In this document: piece by piece, positions 9,361-17,584 of the stretch | Numbering within the stretch: position 1 is the first letter of the stretch | Layout of the letters: every line of letters starts with the position of its first letter | Source: Crocinitomicaceae bacterium | Lineage (GTDB): Bacteria > Bacteroidota > Bacteroidia > Flavobacteriales_D > Crocinitomicaceae | Assembly: GCA_014762645.1 (NCBI GenBank) | Contig: JABURP010000061.1 | Coordinates: 1-64,000 of the forward strand | Direction of reading: 5' to 3' | Length of the DNA: 64,000 nucleotides | Notes under the pieces: model-generated | Database searches by the model: none | Told to the model about the DNA's origin: nothing | What the model saw: the letters and a program-made list of their open reading frames with translations, nothing else | Translations under genes and position numbers: made by a program

Positions 9361-10164
9361 TTATTTTAATCCAAATTCGTCTTCTAACCAATCGTTGAGT
9401 TGCGTGACTTGCGGTTTCCCATAAAACTCCGCAATATGTCCGGCTACTTCATCTTGTTTTTTATCAATCGGCTCACTATCAATTATTTCCAAAATTAATG
9501 AAACTTCTGCTTTTAAGTCAACCATATTTGGAAAAACTGGGATAAAAGAACTGATTTTTGTTCCATTTCCATCTTCTCTGTAATATAGAGTCATTTCCTT
9601 TTCAGTAACGGGGATAGGCTCACCGTCAATTTTAAAAATTTCATTTTTATCTAGAATAATATGATCCTCCTCAAACGGCAATTTCTTAGCTATTTCCTCG
9701 CCGTTATGTTCATAAGTAAGGTAAAAAAATTGTTTTTCATTCATTGGGAAATTTTCTTTTCCTACCTGAACATCAAGCTTATCGAGTATTACATATCTAC
9801 CCTCAAAGTGATTTTTTAAATCAATAATATTGATCAGAGCACCACTTCTTGATGATATATTATTTGCAGCTGGTAAAACTTTGACTTTACCCCGGCGGTT
9901 TCCGGTAAGTACAAATCTTCCTTTGTTTTTATTAATAATTGCCGCCCGCGATTCATTGGTGATAAATTCCAACAGGGTACCAGGAACATAAATATCTCCT
10001 CTCTTCATATCTGCTCCAGATTTTTTAAAGAGAATGCGTCCATGCACATGGATCACCTTATATTTATCATTAGCATCAAGCCGTTCTATTTCCGGCTCAC
10101 TCACAGCATAAATAAAGACTGTAGAAAGCAAGAATAGTATACCGCCAATTAATACTTTTCTCAT
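9361..10164 (-). CDS. Exported FecR-like protein, tandem paralogue
   Basis: This encodes 267 residues. I chose the ATG at 10164; the longer frame would need a TTG at 10173. It starts with a signal or anchor helix (MRKVLIGGILFLLSTVFIYA). The body aligns along its whole length with the 8535-9341 product: LPAANNISSR, ALINIIDLKNHFEG, KIDGEPIPVTEKEMTLYY and a short acidic C-terminal tail (WLEDEFGLK). Tandem position and even similarity indicate local duplication. The fold resembles FecR-type ligand or stress-sensing domains, but this is by eye only. Confidence 0.75.
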   Translation of the reverse strand: MRKVLIGGILFLLSTVFIYAVSEPEIERLDANDKYKVIHVHGRILFKKSGADMKRGDIYVPGTLLEFITNESRAAIINKNKGRFVLTGNRRGKVKVLPAANNISSRSGALINIIDLKNHFEGRYVILDKLDVQVGKENFPMNEKQFFYLTYEHNGEEIAKKLPFEEDHIILDKNEIFKIDGEPIPVTEKEMTLYYREDGNGTKISSFIPVFPNMVDLKAEVSLILEIIDSEPIDKKQDEVAGHIAEFYGKPQVTQLNDWLEDEFGLK

Positions 10165-10194
10165 CACTTTCAATTTATCAATTATTATACCAAG

Positions 10195-10509
10195 TTACAA
10201 CTGATCCTTCAATTTGTTCAACTCTGATTTAATTGCCTGTAATTTACGAATAATTTGGGCATTTTCGTCTCCTGAATTTTTGGCAGATTTCAATTCACTT
10301 TTTGCTCCATCAAGCGTATACCCCTTCTCTTTAACGAGATGATAGATTTCTTTTATGGCCTCAATATCTTTCTCCGTAAACAACCGGTTACCCTTTTTAT
10401 TTTTTTTTGGTTTTATGGACTTAAATTCCTTTTCCCAAAATCGAATAAGGGAGGTATTTACTTCAAACATATCGGCGACTTCACCTATAGAATAGTAGAG
10501 TTTACCCAT
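10195..10509 (-). CDS. Small MerR-family transcriptional regulator
   Basis: This encodes 104 residues. The N-terminal winged helix (YYSIGEVADMFEVNTSLIRFWEKEF, about residues 5-30) and the second helix region (GNRLFTEKDIEAIKEI) are characteristic of MerR proteins. A short coiled-coil tail (about 75-104) ends the protein, with no metal or drug binding domain. It lies 30 bp upstream of the FecR-like pair on the same strand, so it is either their regulator or simply their first operon gene. Cognate sites are not identified. Confidence 0.85.
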   Translation of the reverse strand: MGKLYYSIGEVADMFEVNTSLIRFWEKEFKSIKPKKNKKGNRLFTEKDIEAIKEIYHLVKEKGYTLDGAKSELKSAKNSGDENAQIIRKLQAIKSELNKLKDQL

Positions 10510-10656
10510 TACGAGATTAAGTGTTCTCCATAAAAATAGTGATTTAGACCATTATCTGCCATTAAATTTCAGTTCTATTGTAATATATCTACAATTTATC
10601 AACATAATAAAAGAATATCTCTGTGCTTTAAAATGCATTAAACGCTACATTCTCTT

Positions 10657-10664
10657 TATATTTG
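10657..10664 (+). promoter_or_regulatory. -7 element TATATTTG for the pRiA4b-like/methyltransferase/TraB operon
   Basis: This is a full match to TAnnTTTG, with the predicted transcript start near 10671 and a leader of about 16 nt before the ATG at 10687. The -33 region shows only a weak TTA. The A/T-rich 10510-10656 interval otherwise holds nothing I can name. Confidence 0.5.
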
Positions 10665-10686
10665 TAAGCCTAATCAATTTCGTAGA

Positions 10687-11232
10687 ATGCCTTCATACAA
10701 ATTTCGAGTACTGTTGGACACTGAGCAACCTGAAGAAATCTTCAGAGATATTGTCATATCGTCCAATGAAAATTTTGAGATCTTTTACCGGGCAATTATT
10801 ACCGCATTTGGATTTTCAGGACAGGAGTTGGCTTCTTTTTATGTCAGTAATGATCACTGGGACAAAGGGCATGAGATTGCATTGATGGATATGGAATTGA
10901 GTGAAAGTCTGAACGGTCCTTCTATTATGAGAGAAAGCAGACTTGCCGACTACGTTACCGGGAAAGATCAAAAATTCATTCTGGTATACGATTTTCTGAG
11001 AATGTGGTGTTTTTTAATCGAACTGGTTGAAACACTACCAGAGTCATATGAAAATCCAACTCTTGAATTATCTGTAGGTGATGCACCTGATGAAATGTCT
11101 AAAGAAATTGACTTTGACAGTGATATGTCCTCCATGGATCTCGGGAATGAAATTGATGATATTTTCTCTGATTCATCAGAAGATGATGACGAGTTTGAAG
11201 GTTTTGAGAACATTGATGATATGGACATCTAA
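10687..11232 (+). CDS. Plasmid pRiA4b ORF-3-like family protein
   Basis: This encodes 181 residues. The N-terminal half (YKFRVLLDTEQPEEIFRDIVIS, FGFSGQELASFYVSNDHWDKG, LVYDFLRMWCFLIEL) matches the pRiA4b ORF-3-like fold, a widespread soluble domain of unknown biochemical role named after a plasmid gene. The C-terminal tail (about 125-181) is strongly acidic (Asp/Glu/Ser-rich, ending FENIDDMDI). The stop overlaps the next start as TAATG, so it is coupled to the methyltransferase. I see no transposon ends, so this is a chromosomal housekeeping-type copy. Confidence 0.8.
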   Translation: MPSYKFRVLLDTEQPEEIFRDIVISSNENFEIFYRAIITAFGFSGQELASFYVSNDHWDKGHEIALMDMELSESLNGPSIMRESRLADYVTGKDQKFILVYDFLRMWCFLIELVETLPESYENPTLELSVGDAPDEMSKEIDFDSDMSSMDLGNEIDDIFSDSSEDDDEFEGFENIDDMDI

Positions 11233-11942
11233 TGAAATTTGTTAATGATCCCATAGGCTATGCTATTCATGATTACACGGAGACTGCAACAGATGCTAAC
11301 ATAACTGTGAAATCAGATTTATGTGAAGATGATGTCCTACCTATTCCTTACCTTTTTCGTTCCATTGATCAAATGCCTCCAATTGAGCAATTAGCTCTGA
11401 AGAGATGTTCAGGTAAAATCCTCGACATTGGTGCCGCAGCGGGTTGTCATTCCATATATTTGAAAAACAAAGGATTTAATGTTACAGCCCTGGATCGCTC
11501 TGCTGGTGCATGTGCCTATTTAAAGGACAATAATATTCCCTGTCATCAAATGGATTTCATGGAATTCCATGGTGAACAATTTGATACCATATTACTGCTT
11601 ATGAATGGCATAGGACTTGCTGGATCCCTAAATCAATTACCACGTGTTTTGCAGCACCTTAGAAAATTATTGACGCCCACTGGTAAAATCCTTTGTGATT
11701 CTACAGACATCAATTATATGTACAACAATGATGATGGTTCGGTTTGGGTAGATTTAAATGCAAACTACTACGGTGAGATGCGGTTTAATATGATCTACAA
11801 GGAGGTAGAGTCAGGTTGGTTCCCTTGGTTGTACATTGATTCGTTGAAATTGATAGAATATGCCACTCAGGAGGGCTTTGAAACAGAAATACTATTGGAA
11901 GGTAAGAACAATCATTACCTTGCTGAATTAAAACTTGATTGA
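11232..11942 (+). CDS. Class I SAM-dependent methyltransferase
   Basis: This encodes 236 residues. The SAM-binding motif I is LDIGAAAGCHS (about residues 58-68), followed by the acidic end of beta-2 (VTALDRS) and a motif IV-like FDTILLLMNGIG. The substrate cannot be read from the sequence, and N-terminal features do not match RNA or quinone methyltransferase signatures that I know. It is translationally coupled to the pRiA4b-like gene upstream, and the TraB-like lipoprotein gene starts two bases after its stop. The three form one operon. Confidence 0.85.
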   Translation: MKFVNDPIGYAIHDYTETATDANITVKSDLCEDDVLPIPYLFRSIDQMPPIEQLALKRCSGKILDIGAAAGCHSIYLKNKGFNVTALDRSAGACAYLKDNNIPCHQMDFMEFHGEQFDTILLLMNGIGLAGSLNQLPRVLQHLRKLLTPTGKILCDSTDINYMYNNDDGSVWVDLNANYYGEMRFNMIYKEVESGWFPWLYIDSLKLIEYATQEGFETEILLEGKNNHYLAELKLD

Positions 11943-11943
11943 C

Positions 11944-12858
11944 ATGAAACATTACATGATTACATTTTGGACGTTCATATTTGCCTTTATCTCTTGCTCA
12001 GCAAATGGAACCGAGCAAACCACACTACCTGAGAATGATGATGTTGTAGTTGATGATGGAAATTCATTGCTATGGCGTATTGAAGGTGAGGGAATCACCA
12101 CTTCTTATATGTACGGGACCATGCACATGATTGAAGCCGAATATTATCATTTTACTGATAAGATGACAAAGGAAATCGAGTCAAGTGACGCTATTATTAT
12201 GGAAGTTGGAGGGATGCCAAATCCCCTGGAAACACTTGAACTCATGAAATTGGATTCCGGCGACATCAGAAGTGTATTCACAGATGAACAAATGCGAATA
12301 ATCGTTGAGTTTTTTGATAAAGAGTTGGGTACTGATCCGGATGCGTTTTTTAAGACATACGGCGAAATGAAACCATTTTTCATATTGCAGGGCATCACTC
12401 AACATTATTTTGAAGGCGAAACTGAATCGTATGATCTAGATATCATGTCTATTGCCGGACAAAAAGAAATTCCATTAATAGGCCTGGAAACTCTGGATGA
12501 ACAACTCGGTTTTTTTGATATTATTCCTCAGGAAGCTATGGCCAATATGATTGTTGAAAGCATTGAGAATTATAAAAAAGAGAAAAAGAGCACCGCCAAA
12601 ATGATGAAAGCTTATTCCGAGCAAAAAGTTGATAAGTTGATTCCAATAATGAAAAAGCAATCCCCTGAATTTATGGAGTTCAGTGATATCTTTTTATACA
12701 ACAGAAACAAAGCCTGGGTACCTAAAGTCATGAAAGAAATGGCCGACAAAAAATGCTTTATTGCAGTTGGTGCGGCACATTTATTTGGTGAAGGTGGACT
12801 CATTGACCTTCTAAGAAAAGAAGGTCTGACAATCACTCCAGTTTCAACTGATGCTTAA
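11944..12858 (+). CDS. TraB/PrgY/GumN-family lipoprotein
   Basis: This encodes 304 residues. The ATG at 11944 is preferred over an earlier TTG because it starts a lipoprotein signal (FIFAFISC, Cys18). The family GTxH motif is GTMH at 58-61, an EVGG motif follows, and the C-terminal VGAAHLFGEGGL motif is present. The family is proposed to be a metalloprotease-like fold, and experimental function in Bacteroidota is unclear. Its stop codon shares TTAA (12855-12858) with the stop of the convergent universal stress protein gene. Confidence 0.85.
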   Translation: MKHYMITFWTFIFAFISCSANGTEQTTLPENDDVVVDDGNSLLWRIEGEGITTSYMYGTMHMIEAEYYHFTDKMTKEIESSDAIIMEVGGMPNPLETLELMKLDSGDIRSVFTDEQMRIIVEFFDKELGTDPDAFFKTYGEMKPFFILQGITQHYFEGETESYDLDIMSIAGQKEIPLIGLETLDEQLGFFDIIPQEAMANMIVESIENYKKEKKSTAKMMKAYSEQKVDKLIPIMKKQSPEFMEFSDIFLYNRNKAWVPKVMKEMADKKCFIAVGAAHLFGEGGLIDLLRKEGLTITPVSTDA

Positions 12859-13682
12859 ACATCTTCATGTATTATCAGTAATGGAATTGTAGAATGCAAA
12901 ACCAATTTCTTGGCTAAACTTTTATGCCATAACCTTTCCCAAAGGGAGTAATGTCTGGTTAGAATCGCGATCAAATCTGCTTCGTGAACATTGGCAAAAT
13001 CAAACAAGGCTTCTTCAACATTATCCGATTCAAGAAAATGATGACTGTGCTTATAGTCTTCAAAAACATGATCCGTTTCGATTTCAGATGCAGATGGTAC
13101 TTCTTGCAATGAAATTTCAGATTTCACATTTACAATATCGATAGAAGCATTTGTCTTGTCAAGAATATGCAGCAATGGCCAATAGAAATCTTGTTTACCC
13201 GTAGCGTGGAAATCTGCTGCAAGAACGATTTCTTCAATGACCAAATCTCTAGTCTCTTCAGGAATAACCAAAGTTGTACATTTCACATTATTAATTGCAT
13301 TTGAAGCCACACTGCCCAGAACAGCATCAAGGCTATCAGTTTCTCCTTTGGTCCCCATAATTATCAGGTCAATCTTTTCTTTTTCTGAAATTGATTCGAT
13401 CAGATCCACGGCGGACCCATACTCCACCATAATCGAAATATTCAGGTCTTTAAAACCAACAGATAACAGATTTTTTTCATCCTCCAATTTCTTCACCTCT
13501 CCTTTTCTCATTTCAGATATGTAAACCATATCCTCAGAAGTAGTCATTGGAAAGTGATACGCATGAAATAGTATAACATCTGCATTTAACAACTTGGCCA
13601 TACCCAAGCCAAATTTTGCAGCTCTTTTTGCATTTGGAGAATAATCTGTAGGTATTAAAATCTTCTTGATCTGTCTTTTCAT
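12855..13682 (-). CDS. Tandem-domain universal stress protein (UspA family)
   Basis: This encodes 275 residues with two Usp domains (about 1-140 and 150-275). The first carries the ATP-binding signature GTKG-x-GSVASN (about 111-128). The second is degenerate, lacking the glycine motif. Its promoter region holds a perfect FNR-type box centred about 42 bp upstream of the predicted transcript start, the standard position for class II activation. Usp genes are classic members of Anr/FNR-type low-oxygen regulons in other phyla, which fits the adjacent cbb3 operon. Confidence 0.92.
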   Translation of the reverse strand: MKRQIKKILIPTDYSPNAKRAAKFGLGMAKLLNADVILFHAYHFPMTTSEDMVYISEMRKGEVKKLEDEKNLLSVGFKDLNISIMVEYGSAVDLIESISEKEKIDLIIMGTKGETDSLDAVLGSVASNAINNVKCTTLVIPEETRDLVIEEIVLAADFHATGKQDFYWPLLHILDKTNASIDIVNVKSEISLQEVPSASEIETDHVFEDYKHSHHFLESDNVEEALFDFANVHEADLIAILTRHYSLWERLWHKSLAKKLVLHSTIPLLIIHEDV

Positions 13683-13698
13683 AATGTGTTCTTTTCGA

Positions 13699-13706
13699 CA
13701 AAGTTA
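13699..13706 (-). promoter_or_regulatory. -7 element TAACTTTG of the usp gene
   Basis: The minus strand reads TAACTTTG (TAnnTTTG), with the predicted transcript start near 13692 and the ATG at 13682. There is no recognisable -33 TTG. This fits an activator-dependent promoter with the FNR box in its place. Confidence 0.55.
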
Positions 13707-13727
13707 AAGTCCGGTTGTTTTTAAAAT

Positions 13728-13741
13728 TTGATTTATATCAA
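13728..13741. promoter_or_regulatory. Perfect FNR/FixK-type box TTGATTTATATCAA
   Basis: This is a perfect palindromic TTGAT-N4-ATCAA, the consensus for FNR/Anr/FixK proteins. It lies in the divergent usp/cco intergenic region, centred at 13734.5. The centre is about 42 bp upstream of the predicted usp start and about 108 bp upstream of the predicted cco start. The likely ligand is the REC-CRP protein at 25012-26073. Confidence 0.7.
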
Positions 13742-13770
13742 TAATTAAGTTGACTATAATATAAATATAC

Positions 13771-13784
13771 ATGATTTAAGTCAT
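13771..13784. promoter_or_regulatory. Second CRP/FNR-like palindrome ATGATTTAAGTCAT
   Basis: It keeps the TGA-N6-TCA core with imperfect outer bases. Its centre (13777.5) is about 65 bp upstream of the predicted cco transcript start, compatible with class I activation of the oxidase operon. It is weaker than the perfect box 43 bp away. Confidence 0.4.
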
Positions 13785-13828
13785 ACATCCTACTGGTGAT
13801 TGTCAACTCTTATCATGTTGGTGCGATC

Positions 13829-13836
13829 TAATTTTG
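13829..13836 (+). promoter_or_regulatory. -7 element TAATTTTG of the cco operon
   Basis: This is a full match to TAnnTTTG, 32 bp before the ccoS ATG. The predicted transcript start is near 13843. No -33 TTG is present at normal spacing, again fitting activator dependence. Confidence 0.5.
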
Positions 13837-13867
13837 TTTCTGAAAACGAGCAAAACACATTACCTGA

Positions 13868-14056
13868 ATGGAAATCATTTTCATGTTACTCGCAATAAGT
13901 ATTTGCCTTGCACTTTTCTTTCTCTTGTCCTTTTTATGGGCTTCCAAATCTGGTCAATTTGACGACACTTATGGTCCGGCAAGAAGAATGCTGTTTGATG
14001 GTGATGAATCTGAAACCCATTCTGACAATTCTAAAAACACAAAAGAATGCAAATAG
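13868..14056 (+). CDS. ccoS: cbb3 oxidase assembly protein CcoS
   Basis: This encodes 62 residues: one membrane helix (MEIIFMLLAISICLALFFLLSFLWA) followed by the SGQFDDTYGPARRMLFD motif diagnostic of CcoS, which is needed for cofactor insertion into cbb3 oxidases. The end overlaps ccoN by 10 bp. It is the first gene of the oxidase operon here, whereas in Proteobacteria it usually follows ccoI. Confidence 0.9.
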   Translation: MEIIFMLLAISICLALFFLLSFLWASKSGQFDDTYGPARRMLFDGDESETHSDNSKNTKECK

Positions 14057-16272
14057 AAAAATTCAGTTACGACAACAGGATTGTTCGTCTCTTTTTGATT
14101 GCCACCATTGCCTGGGGGGTCATTGGTATGTTGGTTGGGTTGTTCATTGCCTGTGAAATGATTTGGCCCGAATTGAATGTGACCGGTTGGGTGTCCTTTG
14201 GGAGGCTCAGACCACTGCATACGAATGCTGTCATTTTTGCATTTGTTGGGAACGGTATTTTCGCCGGGGTTTATTACTCACTTCAACGCCTTCTAAAAGC
14301 ACGAATGTTTTCAGATACATTGTCCAAAATTAACTTTTGGGGATGGCAGTTGATTATTTTATCGGCTGCTTTAACTCTTCCATTTGGATATACAACAGGG
14401 AAAGAATATGCCGAACTTGAATGGCCAATAGATATTGCTATCGCTTTAATGTGGGTTGTTTTTGGGTGGAATATGTTTGGTACAATTTTAAAACGCCGGG
14501 TAAAACATATGTATGTAGCTATCTGGTTCTATATTGCTACTTTCATTACCGTAGCTGTGCTACACATAGTTAACTCATTTGAACTTCCACTACATTTTTT
14601 AAAGAGCTATAGCTGGTATGCAGGAGTTCAAGACGCATTGGTTCAATGGTGGTACGGACACAACGCTGTAGCTTTTTTCTTAACCACTCCATATCTGGGG
14701 CTGATGTATTACTTTGTACCAAAGGCCGCTAATCGTCCCGTATACTCCTATCGACTTTCCATTATTCACTTTTGGGCACTGATATTTATTTATATCTGGG
14801 CTGGACCTCACCACTTACTTTATTCTTCACTACCAGACTGGGCTCAGGCTTTGGGTGTTGTATTTTCGGTAATGTTGATATTCCCATCATGGGGAGGAAT
14901 GTTGAACGGCTTATTAACACTACGAGGTGCCTGGGATAAGGTAAGAGATGATGCCACACTGAAATTTATGGTTGTTGCTATAACCTGTTATGGTATGGCA
15001 ACTTTTGAAGGCCCCATGCTTTCCCTTAAAAATGTGAATGCCATCTCGCACTTTACTGACTGGACCATAGCGCATGTTCACGTAGGAGGATTGGGTTGGA
15101 ATGGTATGCTCACCTTCGGTATGGCGTACTATTTGGTTCCTAAATTGTGGCGTACAAACCTTTATTCAAAGACACTTGCAAATGCACATTTCTGGGTAGC
15201 AACTTTAGGGATAGTTCTGTGGGTAATCCCAATGTACTGGGCCGGTTTTATGCAGGGTATGATGTGGAAAGACATTAACCCTGATGGAACACTTGCCAAC
15301 AATTTTAATGAAACCGTAACCTATTTGAGACCTTATTTCATGGTTCGGGCACTTGGTGGTTCGTTGTTCATTGTAGGTGCCTTGATTATGGTTTACAACC
15401 TTTTTAAAACGACTAAGCAAGGTAATTTCCTCCATGAGGAAGCAGCTGAAGCTCCAGCCCTCGTGAACCCAAGAGTGGGACACGTAGGTGAACACTGGCA
15501 TTCCTGGATTGAAAGAAGACCGGTGCGTTTTCTCATTCTTTCTCTGATTGCTATTTTAATTGGCGGGATCGTGGAACTTATTCCAACCTTCATGGTTGAA
15601 TCTAATATCACTAAAATTGAATCCGTTGAGCCTTACACGCCTCTCGAATTGGAAGGAAGAGATATTTATATACGTGAAGGTTGTTATAACTGCCACTCAC
15701 AATGGGTAAGACCTTTTAGGGATGAAGTCCTCCGATATGGTGAATACTCCAAGGGTGGAGAGTTTATCTATGATCATCCCTTCCAGTGGGGATCAAAACG
15801 AACCGGTCCTGATTTGCACCGTGCAGGTGCAGGTAATCCGGGAAATCAGTCTGTATCATGGCACTATATGCACCTAATTGAGCCGAGAAGCACATCACCA
15901 AACTCTATCATGCCGGCATACACGTGGCTCAAAGAACCGCTTGACCTGACGTATACGGCCGATAAGATTTCTACCATGCGGAAATTAGGTGTTCCTTATC
16001 CTGAAGGATTTGAAGATCAGGCGGTAGAATTATTGAAAGTTCAGGCTGAGGAAATCTATCAGGAAATCATTGCTCAGGAACCAGACATTAGACAAGCCAG
16101 GGCAGATATGGAGATCATTGCTCTAATTGCCTACTTGCAGCGATTGGGATCTGACATCCATAAATTGAAAGAGGATGAGCAATCGGTTAATTCTGAAACA
16201 TCACAAGACACATTAGTTAACGAACCTAATGTCAATCCAACAGGAGAAGACAGTTTAAATACAAATCAGTAA
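14047..16272 (+). CDS. ccoNO: cbb3-type cytochrome c oxidase, fused subunits I and II (CcoN-CcoO)
   Basis: This encodes 741 residues. The CcoN part (about 1-460) is a 12-helix haem-copper core with a low-spin haem ligand in LRPLHTN (His58), CuB ligands in WWYGHNAV (His205) and GPHHLLY (His255/256), and haem ligands in IAHVHVGG (His343, His345). A linker helix (about 495-515) leads to the CcoO part with one c-haem site CYNCH (546-550) and axial Met622 in SIMPAY. N-O fusion is typical of Bacteroidota. It reduces O2 to water at low oxygen while pumping protons. The stop overlaps ccoQ as TAATG. Confidence 0.97.
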   Translation: MQIEKFSYDNRIVRLFLIATIAWGVIGMLVGLFIACEMIWPELNVTGWVSFGRLRPLHTNAVIFAFVGNGIFAGVYYSLQRLLKARMFSDTLSKINFWGWQLIILSAALTLPFGYTTGKEYAELEWPIDIAIALMWVVFGWNMFGTILKRRVKHMYVAIWFYIATFITVAVLHIVNSFELPLHFLKSYSWYAGVQDALVQWWYGHNAVAFFLTTPYLGLMYYFVPKAANRPVYSYRLSIIHFWALIFIYIWAGPHHLLYSSLPDWAQALGVVFSVMLIFPSWGGMLNGLLTLRGAWDKVRDDATLKFMVVAITCYGMATFEGPMLSLKNVNAISHFTDWTIAHVHVGGLGWNGMLTFGMAYYLVPKLWRTNLYSKTLANAHFWVATLGIVLWVIPMYWAGFMQGMMWKDINPDGTLANNFNETVTYLRPYFMVRALGGSLFIVGALIMVYNLFKTTKQGNFLHEEAAEAPALVNPRVGHVGEHWHSWIERRPVRFLILSLIAILIGGIVELIPTFMVESNITKIESVEPYTPLELEGRDIYIREGCYNCHSQWVRPFRDEVLRYGEYSKGGEFIYDHPFQWGSKRTGPDLHRAGAGNPGNQSVSWHYMHLIEPRSTSPNSIMPAYTWLKEPLDLTYTADKISTMRKLGVPYPEGFEDQAVELLKVQAEEIYQEIIAQEPDIRQARADMEIIALIAYLQRLGSDIHKLKEDEQSVNSETSQDTLVNEPNVNPTGEDSLNTNQ

Positions 16273-16445
16273 TGTTGAAATATATCAAAGGTAATTTGGA
16301 AAGTATTGACGGAATTGAAATCTACCCGATAATCTCATTCCTCATCTTCTTTACATTTTTCATTGGACTAGGGATTTATGTCTTCAAAATGAAACGATCA
16401 AGATTAGAAGAGCTAAAAAACATTCCATTAGACGAAAACGAATAA
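16272..16445 (+). CDS. ccoQ: CcoQ/FixQ-like small cbb3 subunit
   Basis: This 57-residue gene is too short for usual ORF cut-offs. It has one membrane helix (PIISFLIFFTFFIGLGIYVF, about 19-38) followed by a basic stretch (KMKRSRLEELKN) and an acidic end, the layout of CcoQ. It is coupled to ccoNO by TAATG (16270-16274) and lies 2 bp before ccoP. Function as a stabilising subunit is inferred from position and topology. Confidence 0.8.
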   Translation: MLKYIKGNLESIDGIEIYPIISFLIFFTFFIGLGIYVFKMKRSRLEELKNIPLDENE

Positions 16446-16447
16446 TT

Positions 16448-17563
16448 ATGATTAAGCTGATAAATACAAAAACACTGATAGTTGTGGCCGGTTTAGTTCT
16501 GAGTTTTTCCGGTATGGCACAACAGGATGCCACAGAAGTAGTAGAAGCTTCAAGACCTATGTATGAAAGATTCGGAATGACCTCTACTGAACTGTTTTTG
16601 GTCATGCTGTCCTTCACACTGGTTTTGGTCTTTGTACTTGTTGGACTTGCTTTCAGTGCGAAGCAGGTAATAGCTTCCAAGATGACTGATAAACTAAAAA
16701 ATGGGAATCCAAAAGCCATTTTACTTCTTCTTGGATTAATGACCTCAGGTATTTCTTTTGCGGGAGGTGAGTACGAGCAAATATCAATGGAAATTCCATT
16801 CCCCGACGAAAGTTTTTGGTTGTTCGTAACCATTGATGTTCTACTCATTCTGGTCATCCTCTACTTTGTAAAGCTTATTAAAAGTTTTACTTATGATATC
16901 GTGCCTCCAACCAAACGGAAATGGATGAAGCGTTTTCAAAAAACCATGGTAGATGCGCAACCAATTGAAGATGAAGATGCAATTCTCCTTGATCATGATT
17001 ACGACGGTATACGTGAATTGGATAACAACCTACCACCCTGGTGGAAATGGGGTTTCTACATCACAATTGTTTGGTCCGTAGCCTACCTGGCTTATTACAT
17101 GCTTCCGGGAGGTGGAATGTCTCAAAAGGAGGAGTTTTTACACGCCATGGAAGAAGGCAAACTGCAGGTGGCAGAGTATAAAGCATCACATCCGGAACTC
17201 GTAACAGCTGAATCAGCAGTTTTCCTGAACGATCCTTCAACAATTAGTAAAGGAGCCAGTATCTATGATAAGAATTGTAAAACTTGTCATAAAGAACAAG
17301 GTGCCGGTGGTGCAGGACCTAATCTAACTGATAATTATTGGATTTATGGAGAGCCAACAATGAAAACAATCTTTACAACTATCTATGATGGCGGTAAAAA
17401 CGGAATGAAATCCTGGAAAAATGAACTCAACGGTTTAGAAATTCAGGCTGTGGCATCTTACATCCTGCAATTGGACCCCATATTACCTCCTAATGGCCAG
17501 GAAGGAAAAGGAGATTATTATCCTCCCGAATTAAAAGAAAAACCGGCTGAGGCAACTGAATAA
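16448..17563 (+). CDS. ccoP: cbb3 oxidase subunit III, mono-haem CcoP
   Basis: This encodes 371 residues. N-terminal membrane helices lie at about 5-25, 47-70, 88-106 and 122-145. The conserved CcoP segment DHDYDGIRELDNNLPPWW (about 182-199) precedes a further helix (about 202-219). The soluble C-terminal domain has a single c-haem site CKTCH (277-281) with probable axial Met320 in NGMKSW. Proteobacterial CcoP normally carries two haems, so this is the one-haem form. The extra N-terminal helices are also longer than the proteobacterial layout. Confidence 0.93.
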   Translation: MIKLINTKTLIVVAGLVLSFSGMAQQDATEVVEASRPMYERFGMTSTELFLVMLSFTLVLVFVLVGLAFSAKQVIASKMTDKLKNGNPKAILLLLGLMTSGISFAGGEYEQISMEIPFPDESFWLFVTIDVLLILVILYFVKLIKSFTYDIVPPTKRKWMKRFQKTMVDAQPIEDEDAILLDHDYDGIRELDNNLPPWWKWGFYITIVWSVAYLAYYMLPGGGMSQKEEFLHAMEEGKLQVAEYKASHPELVTAESAVFLNDPSTISKGASIYDKNCKTCHKEQGAGGAGPNLTDNYWIYGEPTMKTIFTTIYDGGKNGMKSWKNELNGLEIQAVASYILQLDPILPPNGQEGKGDYYPPELKEKPAEATE

Positions 17564-17584
17564 GAACCAACTACAGTAAATAAA

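Noticed and set aside
10164-10173. TTG start for the upstream FecR-like paralogue
   Set aside because: The ATG three codons later gives the cleaner signal peptide and needs no rare start.
10687-11232. pRiA4b ORF-3-like gene as a plasmid or transposon remnant
   Set aside because: The family name is historical; the gene is intact, coupled to a chromosomal operon and has no flanking repeats or transposase.
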